The position numbers and the translations under genes were made by a program. Under the pieces are notes generated by a model. The model worked only from the letters and a program-made list of their open reading frames with translations, searched no databases and had not been told where the DNA came from. Source: Erythrocercus mccallii (taxonomy: Eukaryota > Chordata > Aves > Passeriformes > Dicruridae). From it: a DNA stretch of 64,000 bases. Where the stretch lies: NCBI GenBank assembly GCA_013397435.1, contig VZRG01000445.1, positions 62,001 through 126,000 of the forward strand. The letters run 5' to 3'. This document shows, in pieces, positions 52,301-58,490 of the stretch; the first letter of the stretch is position 1, and each line of letters begins with the position of its first letter.

Positions 52301-55300
52301 CCGGGCACTGTGGGTGCTAAAAGTTTGCGTTGAACAACTGGGTGGATAATTATATGGAAGAAACTCTTTCGAAAGGCTGTTTTACAGAAAGTCCTCAGAC
52401 TTCTGATCACTAGAGATCTTGGAGTCTGGGGATATATTTTGGAGCAACGTCACTGTATGCATCTAAAAATAGTCTCCATCATGAGAGCTGATTCTTCCAA
52501 TAGCTTCTTTTTTATTTTGCCCACAGATCATGTGCTCTATATTTCAAAAGGAGTATTGCCAGAAAAACAGGATTACAGTAACCTTCAAGAGTGGGGTTTT
52601 GTTGTATATGGGTGGTTTTGTGCTTCTCTGCACACAGCAATTTCAAGGGCTTTGTAATTTTTCCAAACTGGGGACAACAGCTGTGTCCATCCATGTGCTA
52701 ATCCATCTTCTGCCTCTTCTTGCTATTCTAGAAACTGGGACTTCTGGCACTCATCAATGAGGAGAGCCATTTTCCTCAAGCTACTGACTCCACCTTACTG
52801 GAGAAGTTGAATGCCCAGCACACTGTATGTGACGTTTTGCTGATATTTGCTGTACAAATTAAGTAGGATCTCTTTGCTTTGGTAGAAATTCATGGTTCAA
52901 ACATATGGGTGCATAGTTCTAGAGGCTATTTTGGATATGATCCTACTTCCGTGGCAATCCGTATACTTTGCTGTCAAGGCTGAGTTGGTTACTGAAAGAA
53001 CATATCCTTGTTGCTGTTGACTTAAAGGTTTCTATTGTGGTGAATAAGTCAAATTCTACTCTTAATGAGAGCTCTGTCAACCTGCAGTAGCTCAGATTAT
53101 TTAGCTCTTCAATTTCCCTTGATGTAATAAAGCATTCACCTTGATGCCATTTACTGAAAGTTTGCCGTTTCCTCTGTCCAGGTTAGTGTTACCATTATTT
53201 CTGATACTGGAATTATTTTGTACAGTTTCTCGGATGCAGGCATATCCACCAATCTTCATGACTGCCAGTTTAAGACAGAGCCTTCTCTTTCAAAGTGCCT
53301 TTTATAGATGGTTCTGCCAGATGGGGTTCAGGTTTAGTATAATGCCTTTTTATGTGCTATAAATCTGTTATTACTGCATTTGAAGCAGCCCAGACTAACA
53401 AATCCTATTATGATGAGTTGCATGTTTGCTTTTGGAGCACTAATCTTCCAGGCAGTTTACTGGAAGACAATGGTCTGTTTAGGTATGGGTTGAGAGGATA
53501 ATGTGACAACCTCCTCTAAATATTTTTTTCTTTTATTTTCCCCTCCAATTAGAACAATCCTTTTTATGTTAAACCAAGGGTTGCTGTTCACAACTTTGGA
53601 GTGAAGCACTACGCTGGGGAGGTAATTTCTTTATTTGCTGAAATTATTCCAAGCAGAACTTTCATTAGCTTAATTTTCCCCCAAGGCTGCTCAAAATTAA
53701 CTAAAGCACTCTGTTCCCTCAGCACTTTTCACAGCACTGCTCTCGTGAGAGGTGCCTGACTGTTCGGCTTGTTGTTTGAACCAGCTCTGCTTCCTTCTAG
53801 GTCCAGTATGATGTCAGGGGGATCCTGGAGAAGAACAGAGATACTTTTAGAGACGATCTCCTGAACTTGTTACGTGAAAGCAGGTAAGTTTCTGCAATTT
53901 TTATTAAGGACATGATATTAAGGGGTGTTGTATCAACTAATTCTGCCAGGATTGAACACTTAATTCTGCTGGGTTTTGAGTGCATTAGATGTTGCATAGT
54001 AGCAGACCTTGACAGACCTGAAATGAGCATAGAATGGAACAGAGATGAGCATATCATATCACAGAAATGAGCATATCAGAGTTGCCTGTAAGCGGGTCTG
54101 ACTGTAATCGTTTCTCACAAAACTGTGTTTACCTACATTGTACTGTTGTTGCTGTTCAGTCCAGGGGCTTTCTAGAGAACTAACTTGCTGCTCTGTAATG
54201 AGTAAGGATGCTGGAAGGTGATCATGGTTTTTAACTGTTTCAGAGTGCCTCATAGGCAACGTGCATGTGTGGTTTTTTACTTTGTGTTTGTATTTCTGGC
54301 ATTCCCTAATCGGTTGAACATTTACTATCAGAGACTACCACAGTGCAAACTGCCATATGCTAGTTGATTCAAGGGGAGAACTTCTATTAAGATTTATCTG
54401 ACTGAAAGTCTGAGCTTGGATGCCTTTGGTACCTGCATGTCTCATCATTCTGCAGTGTAAGGTCTTAGGGTCCTTATAGTGGTACCTGTGAGCTGTGGTG
54501 GTACCACATGCCCTTTTGTAGGTGTTTGGTTGAGACTCCAGGACACCCAGAGCAATGGCAGAAGAAGAGGGAGCTGAGCCTGGATGTTGCTGTCTCATCT
54601 GCTGCCCTCCCCTATCCCATCCAGTCGTCCTGCCTTGCTGTGCGAGTTGCTTGTTTGTAAATCCCTTAAGCCCCTCTGTGCAGGGGAAACTGTTAATAAG
54701 CAATTCCCTCTCTATGTTATTTGTTCTGGATTTATGACATTACTGATATAACATCTGTCAGTTGAAGTATCTAGGTAAAAAAATGCGTTAAGCTTGACTG
54801 GGCCTGGTTTTGCTTTTGCACCAACATCTGTGTGGAGCTTGGATTAAAATGTCTGTGTTTTTGTAGAAATGCTAAGAGGAGAGTACGCAACCGATAGAGC
54901 AGAAAACAGCATGCACAGCTGTTATCTGAAAGTGAGGCTTGCTTGAATGCCTGTGTTGTGTTACATCCCTAACCAATCTTGTTTTTTAGTCTTTGTTCAG
55001 GTACAACTCCAGTTGCAGTCAGCTGGAGTTTTGGTTGAGTGAGTGGAGTAAAATGCAGTAAAGCCTCTAGGACTTTACACATCATTTCCCTAATGATGTG
55101 TGTGGAGTGGAGAAGAAAGAACTCCCTTGTTTTGTTGGGTTTTTTTTGTTTTGTTTTTTCTCCCCAGATAAATAATGCAAAGGCAAAATCTGTTGTTTAT
55201 TAAAGATGGTGGAGAATATCAATAAGTATGTTTATGATGAAGGAGCTTCTTGCTAAGTGCTTTCTTTGCATTCCACAGTGGTGAACCTCTTAGTCTGTTA

Positions 55301-58300
55301 AGATACGCTTTAGAAATACTGTTTTCCTTTTCCATTTCAGTCTTGATTTCATCTATGATCTGTTTGAACACGTTTCAAGTCGCAACAATCAGGACACTCT
55401 TAAATGCGGAAGCAAGCACCGAAAACCCACTGTCAGTCTCCAGTTCAAGGTTAGTTAATGTGTGTCTCTGCCCTGTAGCTAATCAGTAATAGACAGACCC
55501 TGGTCAGTAAAGAACAGGTGCAGACTGAAAAAAGCAAAACTTGAGCATGAAAACATTGCTGTCTCTTCTGTGACACTGCCCTTGGTAATTAACTGATTGA
55601 CTGTCCTGGCTAGCTTCAGGTAGACACTAACCTTTCCATCACACCATTCCCACAAAACTCCTGTTGTATTCCCCACTTGCCTATTTGTTATTTTAAAACT
55701 CATCTACAAAGTTGGTCTCTCTTGTCTTAGTTTGTTTTTATAATCTACATCTAGCCACAAAATCCCACAAAGCCTTACAGCAGTGCCTATATGCTAAGAA
55801 AAATAAGTGCTGCATAAATACCTCATTAAGGTGTTGCCTTGCTTTAACTTAATGTTTGGAAGGCATTTTTGTTAAACACCTTTTTATGAGGCTTTATAGC
55901 CTCTCATCAAAAATGGCACAAAATTGAAATCTAGCATAAAGTCTATCTGCAAATTATTTAAAAGGGAAAAATTGGCATGAAATATCTCCTAAATTGCATG
56001 AGTACAAGTCTGGATTAGTTGCCTTTCATTTTGTTTGAACTGATACAGATTTGCATAGTTCATTCACTTTTTTTAAAAAAAGAGCAGACTAGAACTGCTT
56101 AAGGGCAGATTTTATCCTAATAGACTATTGCTAACTGTTGGGCAGAGCAGCAGGGAGTGTATGCTGGGGCACACACAATGTCTTTTATTAAAAAACACTG
56201 ATGTTGTATTTTCAGGACAGCTTGCTTTGTGCTACCATAACTCATCTCAGAAGTATCCATTTCTTGTCATGAGTGGGTGTTATTTGCTGATTCTCTGGGG
56301 TAGCAGAAGGTACTGTTTCCACTTGGTCATTTGTATATGTGCAAAGTAGACCTTTAAGATGTTAACCTTGCAAAAACAGACCATATTTTTTCACCCATTT
56401 GGCAAGGTAGAACAATGTGTAGTATTCCTTCTGTTCTCTGTCAGGGGCCCTAGAAAGCATAAGGGTGATAAAACATGAAATCAAAACATTATTGCCTCTT
56501 ATCTAACGCTGCAGTAACTGACCATTAACCAGCTGGGCTGCTTTACAAGAGGTTGACCTTCACATCATGCCTTCCCCAGAGAATTAGGCTGGGTGTTTTT
56601 TACACGTTTTAAAGCCTTACAGTGATTAGTCCATCTTATTTCAACTGAAGATAAGAACTTTGCCTTCACAGTTTTATTCTCATGATAAACTGGTTGGCTC
56701 TTCTTTTCATTTGTTGACCTGCCTAATGCAGGCCTGGGGGTGCACACAGAATAGCAGTTTAGATACCATCTGTTTCAGCCTGTTGATTACAGCAGGGCAA
56801 GCTCCAGATTAGCTCATCACCTGACAGTGACTTACAGGCTTGCAGTGCTGTGCAGAGTCTGGTGAGCTGTACCACAGGTGAAAGTGAAAATAGTTTAAAT
56901 CATTTTTGTATAGGCTGACCAACTTCCCCAATCTCCAAGTGGGAGCCTGGGACGAGAGGATTGTCCACAGATGTAATGTTCACATGGGTTTAATATGAAT
57001 AAGGCCTTTACTTTTCAAAGCACTCAATATTTGTCTTTACACAAACATTTTCATCTTTGTATGTTTTGTTCTATACTTGCTGCCCGACTCCCCGATCCGT
57101 AGGCTGGAAAAGGCAAGTGAACCAAGAACTACCATTTATGTTCCCAGTTATTTCGCTGTTTGCTCACTCTGCCCTGCACCAGCTCCTGTGGAGATCCATA
57201 ACTCTGCCTGCTGCATTTATCACTGCAGGTTCAATCACCAAGTTAGTGCTTGGTCTGCAGATTAAAGCAAGAATTTGTTATAACAGACTGACATTGACAG
57301 TTTTGCTCCAAAACATATGGCAGGACACACAGTGTTGCTCCTTTAAAATGTTCACTTTCTGCCTCCTTGGCAGCCTGCTCTGTATTCTCTCTGCTGCCTG
57401 GCACAAAGGGCCACCTTTGAGGGGTGTAACTTTACCACTGCTAACTTTGCGGGCTGTTTGGAGCCTGAGCTCCCCTCCTGTGCAATCATTTGTATCTCTG
57501 CAAAGTAAATGCAAGACTTCAGTTTAAAAAGGTTGATCATACTTAATGATACAGAATGAGGCAAGTTGGAATAAGATACGGAATGATGGCTCAGGCGGGA
57601 AAGGGGCGGATGTGTAATTAAAGTAATAATCATAAAAGGACTGAGGGATTTTGTGATTTTTATCTCCAGGCTGAAGTTCAGACAACTGATAGTCTAATGT
57701 GCATTGGATCATCAGAGTTCTAAAACTAGGAAAAAAACCTCTTCAGGGAAGATGGAAAATGAGTGGGTTTGGGGTGGTTGAAATGAAAAGAGGAAATCTG
57801 AGTTGGCGGGTTTTGCCATAGACCCCTTATCCTTCCTTCTGACTTGCTCAAGTTCAGCTGTTTGGGAATGTGGGTCCTGAGTCTTAAGCAGTCATTTGAA
57901 AGATCCCTGAAACAACAATATGGTGTTTCCTTATGAACAGTTTTCTTCCTATGTGAATTTCTTCATGTGAATCTTGATTGTAAAATCAACGAATGATGTC
58001 AGTTCTGATCGGAAGAGCCAGTGGGAGAGGTGAACACGCTTGTATTGACCCTGTCTATTGCGAAGCAAGAGCTTCCACGGTGCAGTAACTCCTGGTGTGC
58101 ACCACTAGGTGCTGCAGTTAGATGCTGTCTGCGGTGCTGAGCTGCAGGAGCTCTTGTCCAGGGTTATGCTGCTTGTACAAAAATCCAGCTTGTGAAGTAC
58201 TATCTTCTCTCTACCTGTGTTTCAGGAATCACTTCATTCTTTAATGGCGACACTGAGTTCTTCAAATCCTTTCTTTGTTCGGTGCATCAAACCCAACGTG

Positions 58301-58306
58301 CAGAAG
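19156..58306 (+). CDS. MYO10: Class X unconventional myosin (MYO10 or MYO10-like), partial: 17 motor-domain exons
   Basis: Actin-based, barbed-end-directed ATPase motor that in vertebrates drives filopodia formation and carries cargo to filopodial tips. The coding parts are the 17 exon entries below. Joined, they give 1,809 nt = 603 codons with no stop. Visible landmarks, in residues of this fragment: P-loop GESGAGKT 117-124, switch I NNSSRF 176-181, switch II DIFGFE 394-399, relay region about 400-435, loop 2 with a lysine/arginine-rich stretch about 555-572, CIKPN 596-600. Sequence features such as VFTYKQSTITHQKV and CLWKRHDNQCILI are characteristic of myosin X rather than myosins V, VII or XV. 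The first about 40 residues lie upstream, and the converter, neck and tail lie downstream. Assignment to class X is firm; the choice between MYO10 proper and a MYO10-like paralog is open, because the first exon differs at many positions from mammalian MYO10 as I recall it. Confidence 0.93.
22048..22077. repeat. AT-rich palindrome, 14-bp perfect arms, 2-nt centre
   Basis: TATTTATTTAAATG at 22048-22061 and CATTTAAATAAATA at 22064-22077 are exact reverse complements separated by AG. A near-perfect AT palindrome of this size can extrude as a cruciform and is often polymorphic. No gene is associated with it. Confidence 0.75.
23744..23797 (+). repeat. 27-bp direct tandem duplication (2 copies)
   Basis: Two adjacent 27-bp units (23744-23770 and 23771-23797), both containing CTGTACCAGCCAC. 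They differ at a few positions, two of which change a CpG. Likely a replication-slippage minisatellite seed. Confidence 0.7.
24540..24625 (-). repeat. CR1 LINE 3'-end fragment, antisense
   Basis: GAGGTTGGAAAGGACCTCCA, then CCTTTGACTGAATATCACCA and TAAATACCACTAGA, match the reverse complement of a common bird CR1 3' end (GGTTGGAAAAGACCTCCAAG type). About 85 bp, diverged and without an intact tail. Boundaries are approximate. Confidence 0.75.
30608..30627 (+). repeat. Short TTTA microsatellite
   Basis: Four tandem copies of TTTA-type units (CTTTTTATTTATTTATTTAT) following a C/T-rich run. Possibly length-polymorphic. Confidence 0.6.
31207..31278 (+). other. Polyadenylation-like cluster followed by A-rich tract inside intron
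   Basis: Two AATAAA hexamers (31207-31212 and 31242-31247). The second is followed about 12 nt later by an A-rich run, AAAAAAACAAACAAACAC, from about 31260. The upstream 150 nt is T-rich like a 3' UTR. This arrangement is what a retrocopied mRNA end, or a genuine intronic polyadenylation site, would look like, but no protein-coding remnant is recognisable upstream and chance is possible in AT-rich DNA. Confidence 0.3.
32495..32812 (+). repeat. CR1 LINE 3'-end copy
   Basis: About 320 bp of 5'-truncated CR1: AGATTGAGAGGGACTTTTTA, GACAGGACAAAGGGGAATGG, GTTAGATACTAGGAAGAAAT, GTTGTGGATGCCTCATCTCT, and the tail CTTCCAACCCTGGTCATTCT with a short decayed TCTATGA end. Sense orientation relative to MYO10. 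The 5' boundary is approximate. Confidence 0.9.
35975..36162 (+). CDS. MYO10: MYO10 window exon 2 (upper 50-kDa/N-terminal motor core), 188 nt
   Basis: Encodes fragment residues 54-115 plus two bases of serine 116: from TYIGSIVASVNPYKSIPGLY to CLWKRHDNQCILI. SVNPYK is the conserved myosin segment that helps form the adenine pocket, and HIFAVANECY is the helix before the P-loop. Acceptor TTGCAG, donor GTGAGT at 36163. The exon is conspicuously GC- and CpG-rich: by my count only 8 of 62 codons end in A or T, whereas about half of the codons in the exon at 19156 do. Introns of 16.7 kb and 7.7 kb flank it. Confidence 0.96.
39948..40595 (-). repeat. Probable degenerate retroviral LTR (boundaries uncertain)
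   Basis: The segment is bounded by TGTTCA (39948) and TGAACA (40590-40595), a 6-bp inverted terminal repeat of the TG...CA type, and its 648-bp length fits a bird ERV LTR. Read on the minus strand it has a CATAAAAAGGGG TATA-like box near the start and an AGTAAAG polyadenylation-like signal about 60-70 nt before the end, the order expected of U3-R-U5. No clear target-site duplication flanks it (ACGGT versus AGTCA) and no coding remnants are attached, so it would be a decayed solo LTR. Another class of dispersed repeat is possible. Confidence 0.4.
41824..42457 (-). mobile_element. Solo LTR of an endogenous retrovirus with 5-bp target-site duplication
   Basis: A 634-bp element begins TGTCCTGGTTTAGG and ends CACCCTAGGACA. 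TGTCCT and AGGACA are perfect 6-bp inverted termini of the canonical TG...CA form. It is flanked by direct repeats AATAC at 41819-41823 and 42458-42462. On the minus strand an AATAAA signal (plus-strand TTTATT at 41950-41955) lies about 125 nt before the LTR end, which places transcription antisense to MYO10. No gag, pol or env remnants and no second LTR are present, so this is a recombination-derived solo LTR. The sequence style is familiar from passerine genomes; the family name would need a repeat library. Confidence 0.9.
43841..43975 (+). CDS. MYO10: MYO10 window exon 3 (P-loop), 135 nt
   Basis: Begins with the last base of a serine codon split across the intron (AG|T), then GESGAGKTESTKLILKFL, the nucleotide-binding P-loop (Walker A) of the myosin ATPase, at fragment residues 117-124. 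The exon ends in CVEQAILES plus two bases of the next serine codon. The segment SQHSLELSSREKTSC corresponds to loop 1 and its surroundings, which tune ADP release. Acceptor CTTCTTTCAG, donor GTATGG at 43976. No substitution is seen in the catalytic P-loop. Confidence 0.97.
43976..45015 (+). other. MYO10: MYO10 intron, 1,040 nt
   Basis: U2-type intron, phase 2, splitting a serine codon (AG|T). Donor GTATGG, acceptor TCTTCACAG. A short GT run near 44061 is the only repeat. No other feature is seen. Confidence 0.9.
45016..45140 (+). CDS. MYO10: MYO10 window exon 4 (switch I), 125 nt
   Basis: Encodes fragment residues 161-202 (SPIMEAFGNAKT... to GGRIMD) plus the first base of a tyrosine codon. 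Contains switch I, NNSSRF at residues 176-181, which senses the gamma-phosphate and closes the active site. Acceptor GTCTTCACAG. The donor at 45141 is GTATCC, a poor U2-type site but a good match to the U12-type donor. The end was fixed by reading frame: the T at 45140 joins the AT at 46022 to restore tyrosine in the DYLLEKN motif. Read-through past 45140 departs from the family sequence immediately. Confidence 0.96.
45141..46021 (+). other. MYO10: Candidate U12-type (minor spliceosome) intron, 881 nt
   Basis: The donor is GTATCCTC at 45141-45148, one base from the U12 donor core GTATCCTT and a poor U2 donor. At 45989-45997 the intron has TTCCTTGAC, an exact match to the U12 branch-site consensus TTCCTTRAY. 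The putative branch adenosine at 45996 is 25 nt from the terminal AG at 46020-46021, somewhat longer than the usual 10-20 nt. The intron is phase 1, interrupting the tyrosine codon of DYLLEK. Such introns are removed by U11/U12/U4atac/U6atac and are generally spliced more slowly than U2 introns. Confidence 0.85.
45989..45997 (+). promoter_or_regulatory. MYO10: U12 branch-point motif TTCCTTGAC
   Basis: Exact U12 branch consensus with the bulged adenosine expected at 45996. It is paired with the GTATCCTC donor at 45141, and together the two make minor-spliceosome recognition much more likely than either alone. Confidence 0.8.
46022..46035 (+). CDS. MYO10: MYO10 window exon 5: 14-nt microexon encoding (Y)LLEK
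   Basis: A 14-base exon completes the split tyrosine codon (T|AT) and adds LLEK, giving the conserved myosin sequence DYLLEKNRVV when joined to its neighbours. It is preceded by GGCTCCAG and followed by a strong GTAAGT donor at 46036. It is below the size that exon-definition models handle easily and is too short for most gene finders. Skipping it would delete 14 nt and shift the frame inside the motor, so constitutive inclusion is expected. The call rests on exact phase closure on both sides and restoration of a motif conserved across myosins. Confidence 0.92.
46036..46158 (+). other. MYO10: Short MYO10 intron, 123 nt
   Basis: U2-type with a strong GTAAGT donor and a TTTTTTCTTTGACAG acceptor, phase 0. 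Its shortness places the 14-nt microexon within about 140 nt of a normal exon, which could allow intron-definition splicing of the pair. Confidence 0.92.
46159..46243 (+). CDS. MYO10: MYO10 window exon 6 (post-switch I helix), 85 nt
   Basis: Encodes fragment residues 208-235, NRVVRQNPGERNYHIFYALL followed by AGIEEREK, plus one base of an aspartate codon. RVV...GERNYHIFY is a near-invariant myosin-head motif in the upper 50-kDa domain. Acceptor TTTGACAG, donor GTGAGT at 46244. It lies only 123 nt downstream of the 14-nt microexon. Confidence 0.97.
46244..46905 (+). other. MYO10: MYO10 intron, 662 nt
   Basis: U2-type intron, phase 1, splitting an aspartate codon (G|AT). Donor GTGAGT, acceptor CTTTTCTCTCTTTAG. 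No other feature is seen. Confidence 0.92.
46906..47009 (+). CDS. MYO10: MYO10 window exon 7 (upper 50-kDa domain), 104 nt
   Basis: Encodes fragment residues 236-270: DAFYLSVPENYHYLNQSGC to DKDSFKEVI. The YHYLNQSGC motif is conserved among MyTH4-FERM-type myosins and is typical of myosin X. Acceptor CTCTCTTTAG, donor GTGAGT at 47010, phase 0 at the 3' end. The reading frame continues open for a further about 60 nt into the intron, but that extension is not myosin-like. Confidence 0.97.
47010..49019 (+). other. MYO10: MYO10 intron, 2,010 nt, with competing 3' splice sites
   Basis: Phase 0 intron with donor GTGAGT. The homology-supported acceptor at 49019 lacks a polypyrimidine tract. A pyrimidine-rich AG at 48962 lies 57 nt upstream and would lead to an in-frame TGA at 48975-48977. 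Several further AG dinucleotides lie between the two. The rest of the intron is unremarkable. Confidence 0.88.
49020..49149 (+). CDS. MYO10: MYO10 window exon 8 (upper 50-kDa domain), 130 nt, weak acceptor
   Basis: Encodes fragment residues 271-313, TAMEVMEFSREEVQEVLRLL to GGAQVSFKT, plus one base of alanine. The motif LLAGILHLGNIEF is the standard myosin helix in this region. The start is fixed by homology and phase 0 joining to KEVI. The acceptor TCGTTCCAG at 49011-49019 has a purine-rich upstream tract and almost no polypyrimidine run. A stronger-looking acceptor, TTTCTTTTCTAAG, ends at 48962. Using it would add 57 in-frame bases containing TGA at 48975-48977, so it is not the productive site. 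Donor GTGAGA at 49150. Confidence 0.94.
49150..50065 (+). other. MYO10: MYO10 intron, 916 nt
   Basis: U2-type, phase 1, donor GTGAGA, acceptor CTTTTGCCAG. Nothing else is recognised beyond a short GGTGGTGGT run near 49963. Confidence 0.9.
50066..50184 (+). CDS. MYO10: MYO10 window exon 9 (upper 50-kDa domain), 119 nt
   Basis: Encodes fragment residues 314-353: ALGRSAELLGLDSTQLTEAL, then a segment ending in GEEILTPLSIQQ. This is the region between HLGNIEF and the helix leading to switch II, where myosins place the actin-binding cardiomyopathy loop. Acceptor CTCTTTTGCCAG, donor GTAAAG at 50185. Phases 1 to 0 close exactly with the neighbouring exons. Confidence 0.97.
50185..50909 (+). other. 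MYO10: MYO10 intron, 725 nt
   Basis: U2-type, phase 0, donor GTAAAG, acceptor CCTCTCTAATGCAG. No additional feature is seen. Confidence 0.9.
50910..51056 (+). CDS. MYO10: MYO10 window exon 10 (switch II), 147 nt
   Basis: Encodes 49 residues (354-402), AIDSRDSMAMALYSQCFAWV to GILDIFGFENFE. DIFGFE (394-399) is switch II, which couples gamma-phosphate state to relay-helix movement, and all its key residues are intact. Acceptor CTAATGCAG, donor GTAGGT at 51057. Both boundaries are phase 0. Confidence 0.97.
51236..51336 (+). CDS. MYO10: MYO10 window exon 11 (relay helix), 101 nt
   Basis: Encodes fragment residues 403-435, VNHFEQFNINYANEKLQEYF followed by NKHIFSLEQLEYS, plus two bases of an arginine codon. 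This is the relay helix and loop carrying the switch II signal to the converter, and one of the most conserved stretches of any myosin. Acceptor CTCTTTAG, donor GTAAGA at 51337. The intron before it is only 179 nt. Confidence 0.98.
51548..51614 (+). CDS. MYO10: MYO10 window exon 12 (lower 50-kDa domain), 67 nt
   Basis: Encodes arginine 436 (split codon AG|G) through 458: REGLIWEDIDWTDNGECLDL, then IEK. This is the lower 50-kDa region following the relay loop. Acceptor TTTTCCTTAG, donor GTAAGA at 51615. It is 211 nt downstream of the preceding exon. Confidence 0.97.
51615..52731 (+). other. MYO10: MYO10 intron, 1,117 nt, with a 14-bp tandem repeat
   Basis: U2-type, phase 0, donor GTAAGA, acceptor TTGCTATTCTAG. 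At 51709-51748 there are about 2.9 copies of a 14-bp unit, GGATCTTGGRTGGT. No other feature is seen. Confidence 0.9.
51709..51748 (+). repeat. 14-bp minisatellite, about 2.9 copies
   Basis: Units GGATCTTGGATGGT (51709), GGATCTTGGGTGGT (51723) and a partial GGATCTTGCATG (51737) are adjacent in head-to-tail order. Possibly length-variable. Confidence 0.75.
52732..52824 (+). CDS. MYO10: MYO10 window exon 13 (lower 50-kDa domain), 93 nt
   Basis: Encodes 31 residues (459-489), KLGLLALINEESHFPQATDS followed by TLLEKLNAQHT. In myosins the LLALINEES...FP segment is in the lower 50-kDa actin-binding subdomain, near the helix-loop-helix. Acceptor GCTATTCTAG, donor GTATGT at 52825. Phase 0 at both ends. 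Confidence 0.97.
52825..53552 (+). other. MYO10: MYO10 intron, 728 nt
   Basis: U2-type, phase 0, donor GTATGT, acceptor TTTTCCCCTCCAATTAG. No further feature is seen. Confidence 0.9.
53553..53621 (+). CDS. MYO10: MYO10 window exon 14 (lower 50-kDa domain), 69 nt
   Basis: Encodes 23 residues (490-512), NNPFYVKPRVAVHNFGVKHY then AGE. The F.VKHYAGEV motif, completed by the next exon, is the conserved beta-hairpin of the lower 50-kDa domain. Acceptor CTCCAATTAG, donor GTAATT at 53622, followed by a short 179-nt intron. Confidence 0.97.
53801..53883 (+). CDS. MYO10: MYO10 window exon 15 (lower 50-kDa helix), 83 nt
   Basis: Encodes fragment residues 513-539, VQYDVRGILEKNRDTFRDDL followed by LNLLRES, plus two bases of serine. 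This is the myosin V.Y...G.LEKN.D motif and the long helix after it. Acceptor TTCCTTCTAG, donor GTAAGT at 53884. Confidence 0.97.
53884..55340 (+). other. MYO10: MYO10 intron, 1,457 nt
   Basis: U2-type, phase 2, splitting a serine codon (AG|T). Donor GTAAGT, acceptor TTTTCCATTTCAG. A small imperfect repeat of GAGCATA(G/T) near 54027-54076 is the only internal structure noted. Confidence 0.9.
55341..55449 (+). CDS. MYO10: MYO10 window exon 16 (loop 2 region), 109 nt
   Basis: Encodes serine 540 (split) through 576: SLDFIYDLFEHVSSRNNQDT then LKCGSKHRKPTVSLQFK. The lysine/arginine-bearing stretch KCGSKHRK is loop 2, the variable surface loop that makes electrostatic contact with actin, and it is short, as is usual for myosin X. 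Acceptor TCCATTTCAG, donor GTTAGT at 55450, slightly off-consensus at position +3. Confidence 0.96.
55450..58225 (+). other. MYO10: MYO10 intron, 2,776 nt
   Basis: U2-type, phase 0, donor GTTAGT, acceptor CTACCTGTGTTTCAG. Open frames up to about 156 codons near 57.1-57.5 kb carry no recognisable protein motifs and lack codon-usage support. No repeat was identified. Confidence 0.88.
58226..58306 (+). CDS. MYO10: MYO10 window exon 17 (strut/FFVRCIKPN strand), 81 nt; last exon in window
   Basis: Encodes 27 residues (577-603), ESLHSLMATLSSSNPFFVRC followed by IKPNVQK. F.VRCIKPN is a hallmark strand of the myosin head just before the SH2/SH1 helices. Acceptor GTGTTTCAG, donor GTAAGA at 58307, phase 0. 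The next exon, expected to carry the reactive-thiol helices and converter, was not found in the remaining 5.7 kb. Adding about 40 upstream residues, this exon ends near residue 643 in mammalian numbering. Confidence 0.97.
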
Positions 58307-58469
58307 GTAAGATTTTAAACGGTGTCCATCTTTTCTGTATGTCTCAGGCCTAATCTTTTGCTGCCTGTCTGGTTATTGACGACTCTGTGAAGCAGAGAGT
58401 AGCATTCTTCACTGATTTTGTAGAAGGCTCTGCAAGAGGAAGGCACTGGGAAGGGCTCTTGACTGATAT

Positions 58470-58490
58470 TTTTTTTTTTTTTTTTTGCAC
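58470..58490 (+). repeat. Poly(T) tract
   Basis: An uninterrupted run of about 20 T bases preceded by GATA. It may be length-variable and prone to sequencing error. No attached retroposon body is visible on the minus strand. Confidence 0.7.

Noticed and set aside
57057..57527. 156-codon open frame inside the intron before the last exon
   Set aside because: It does not continue the myosin frame and has no motif. It overlaps open frames on the other strand, so it is treated as chance.
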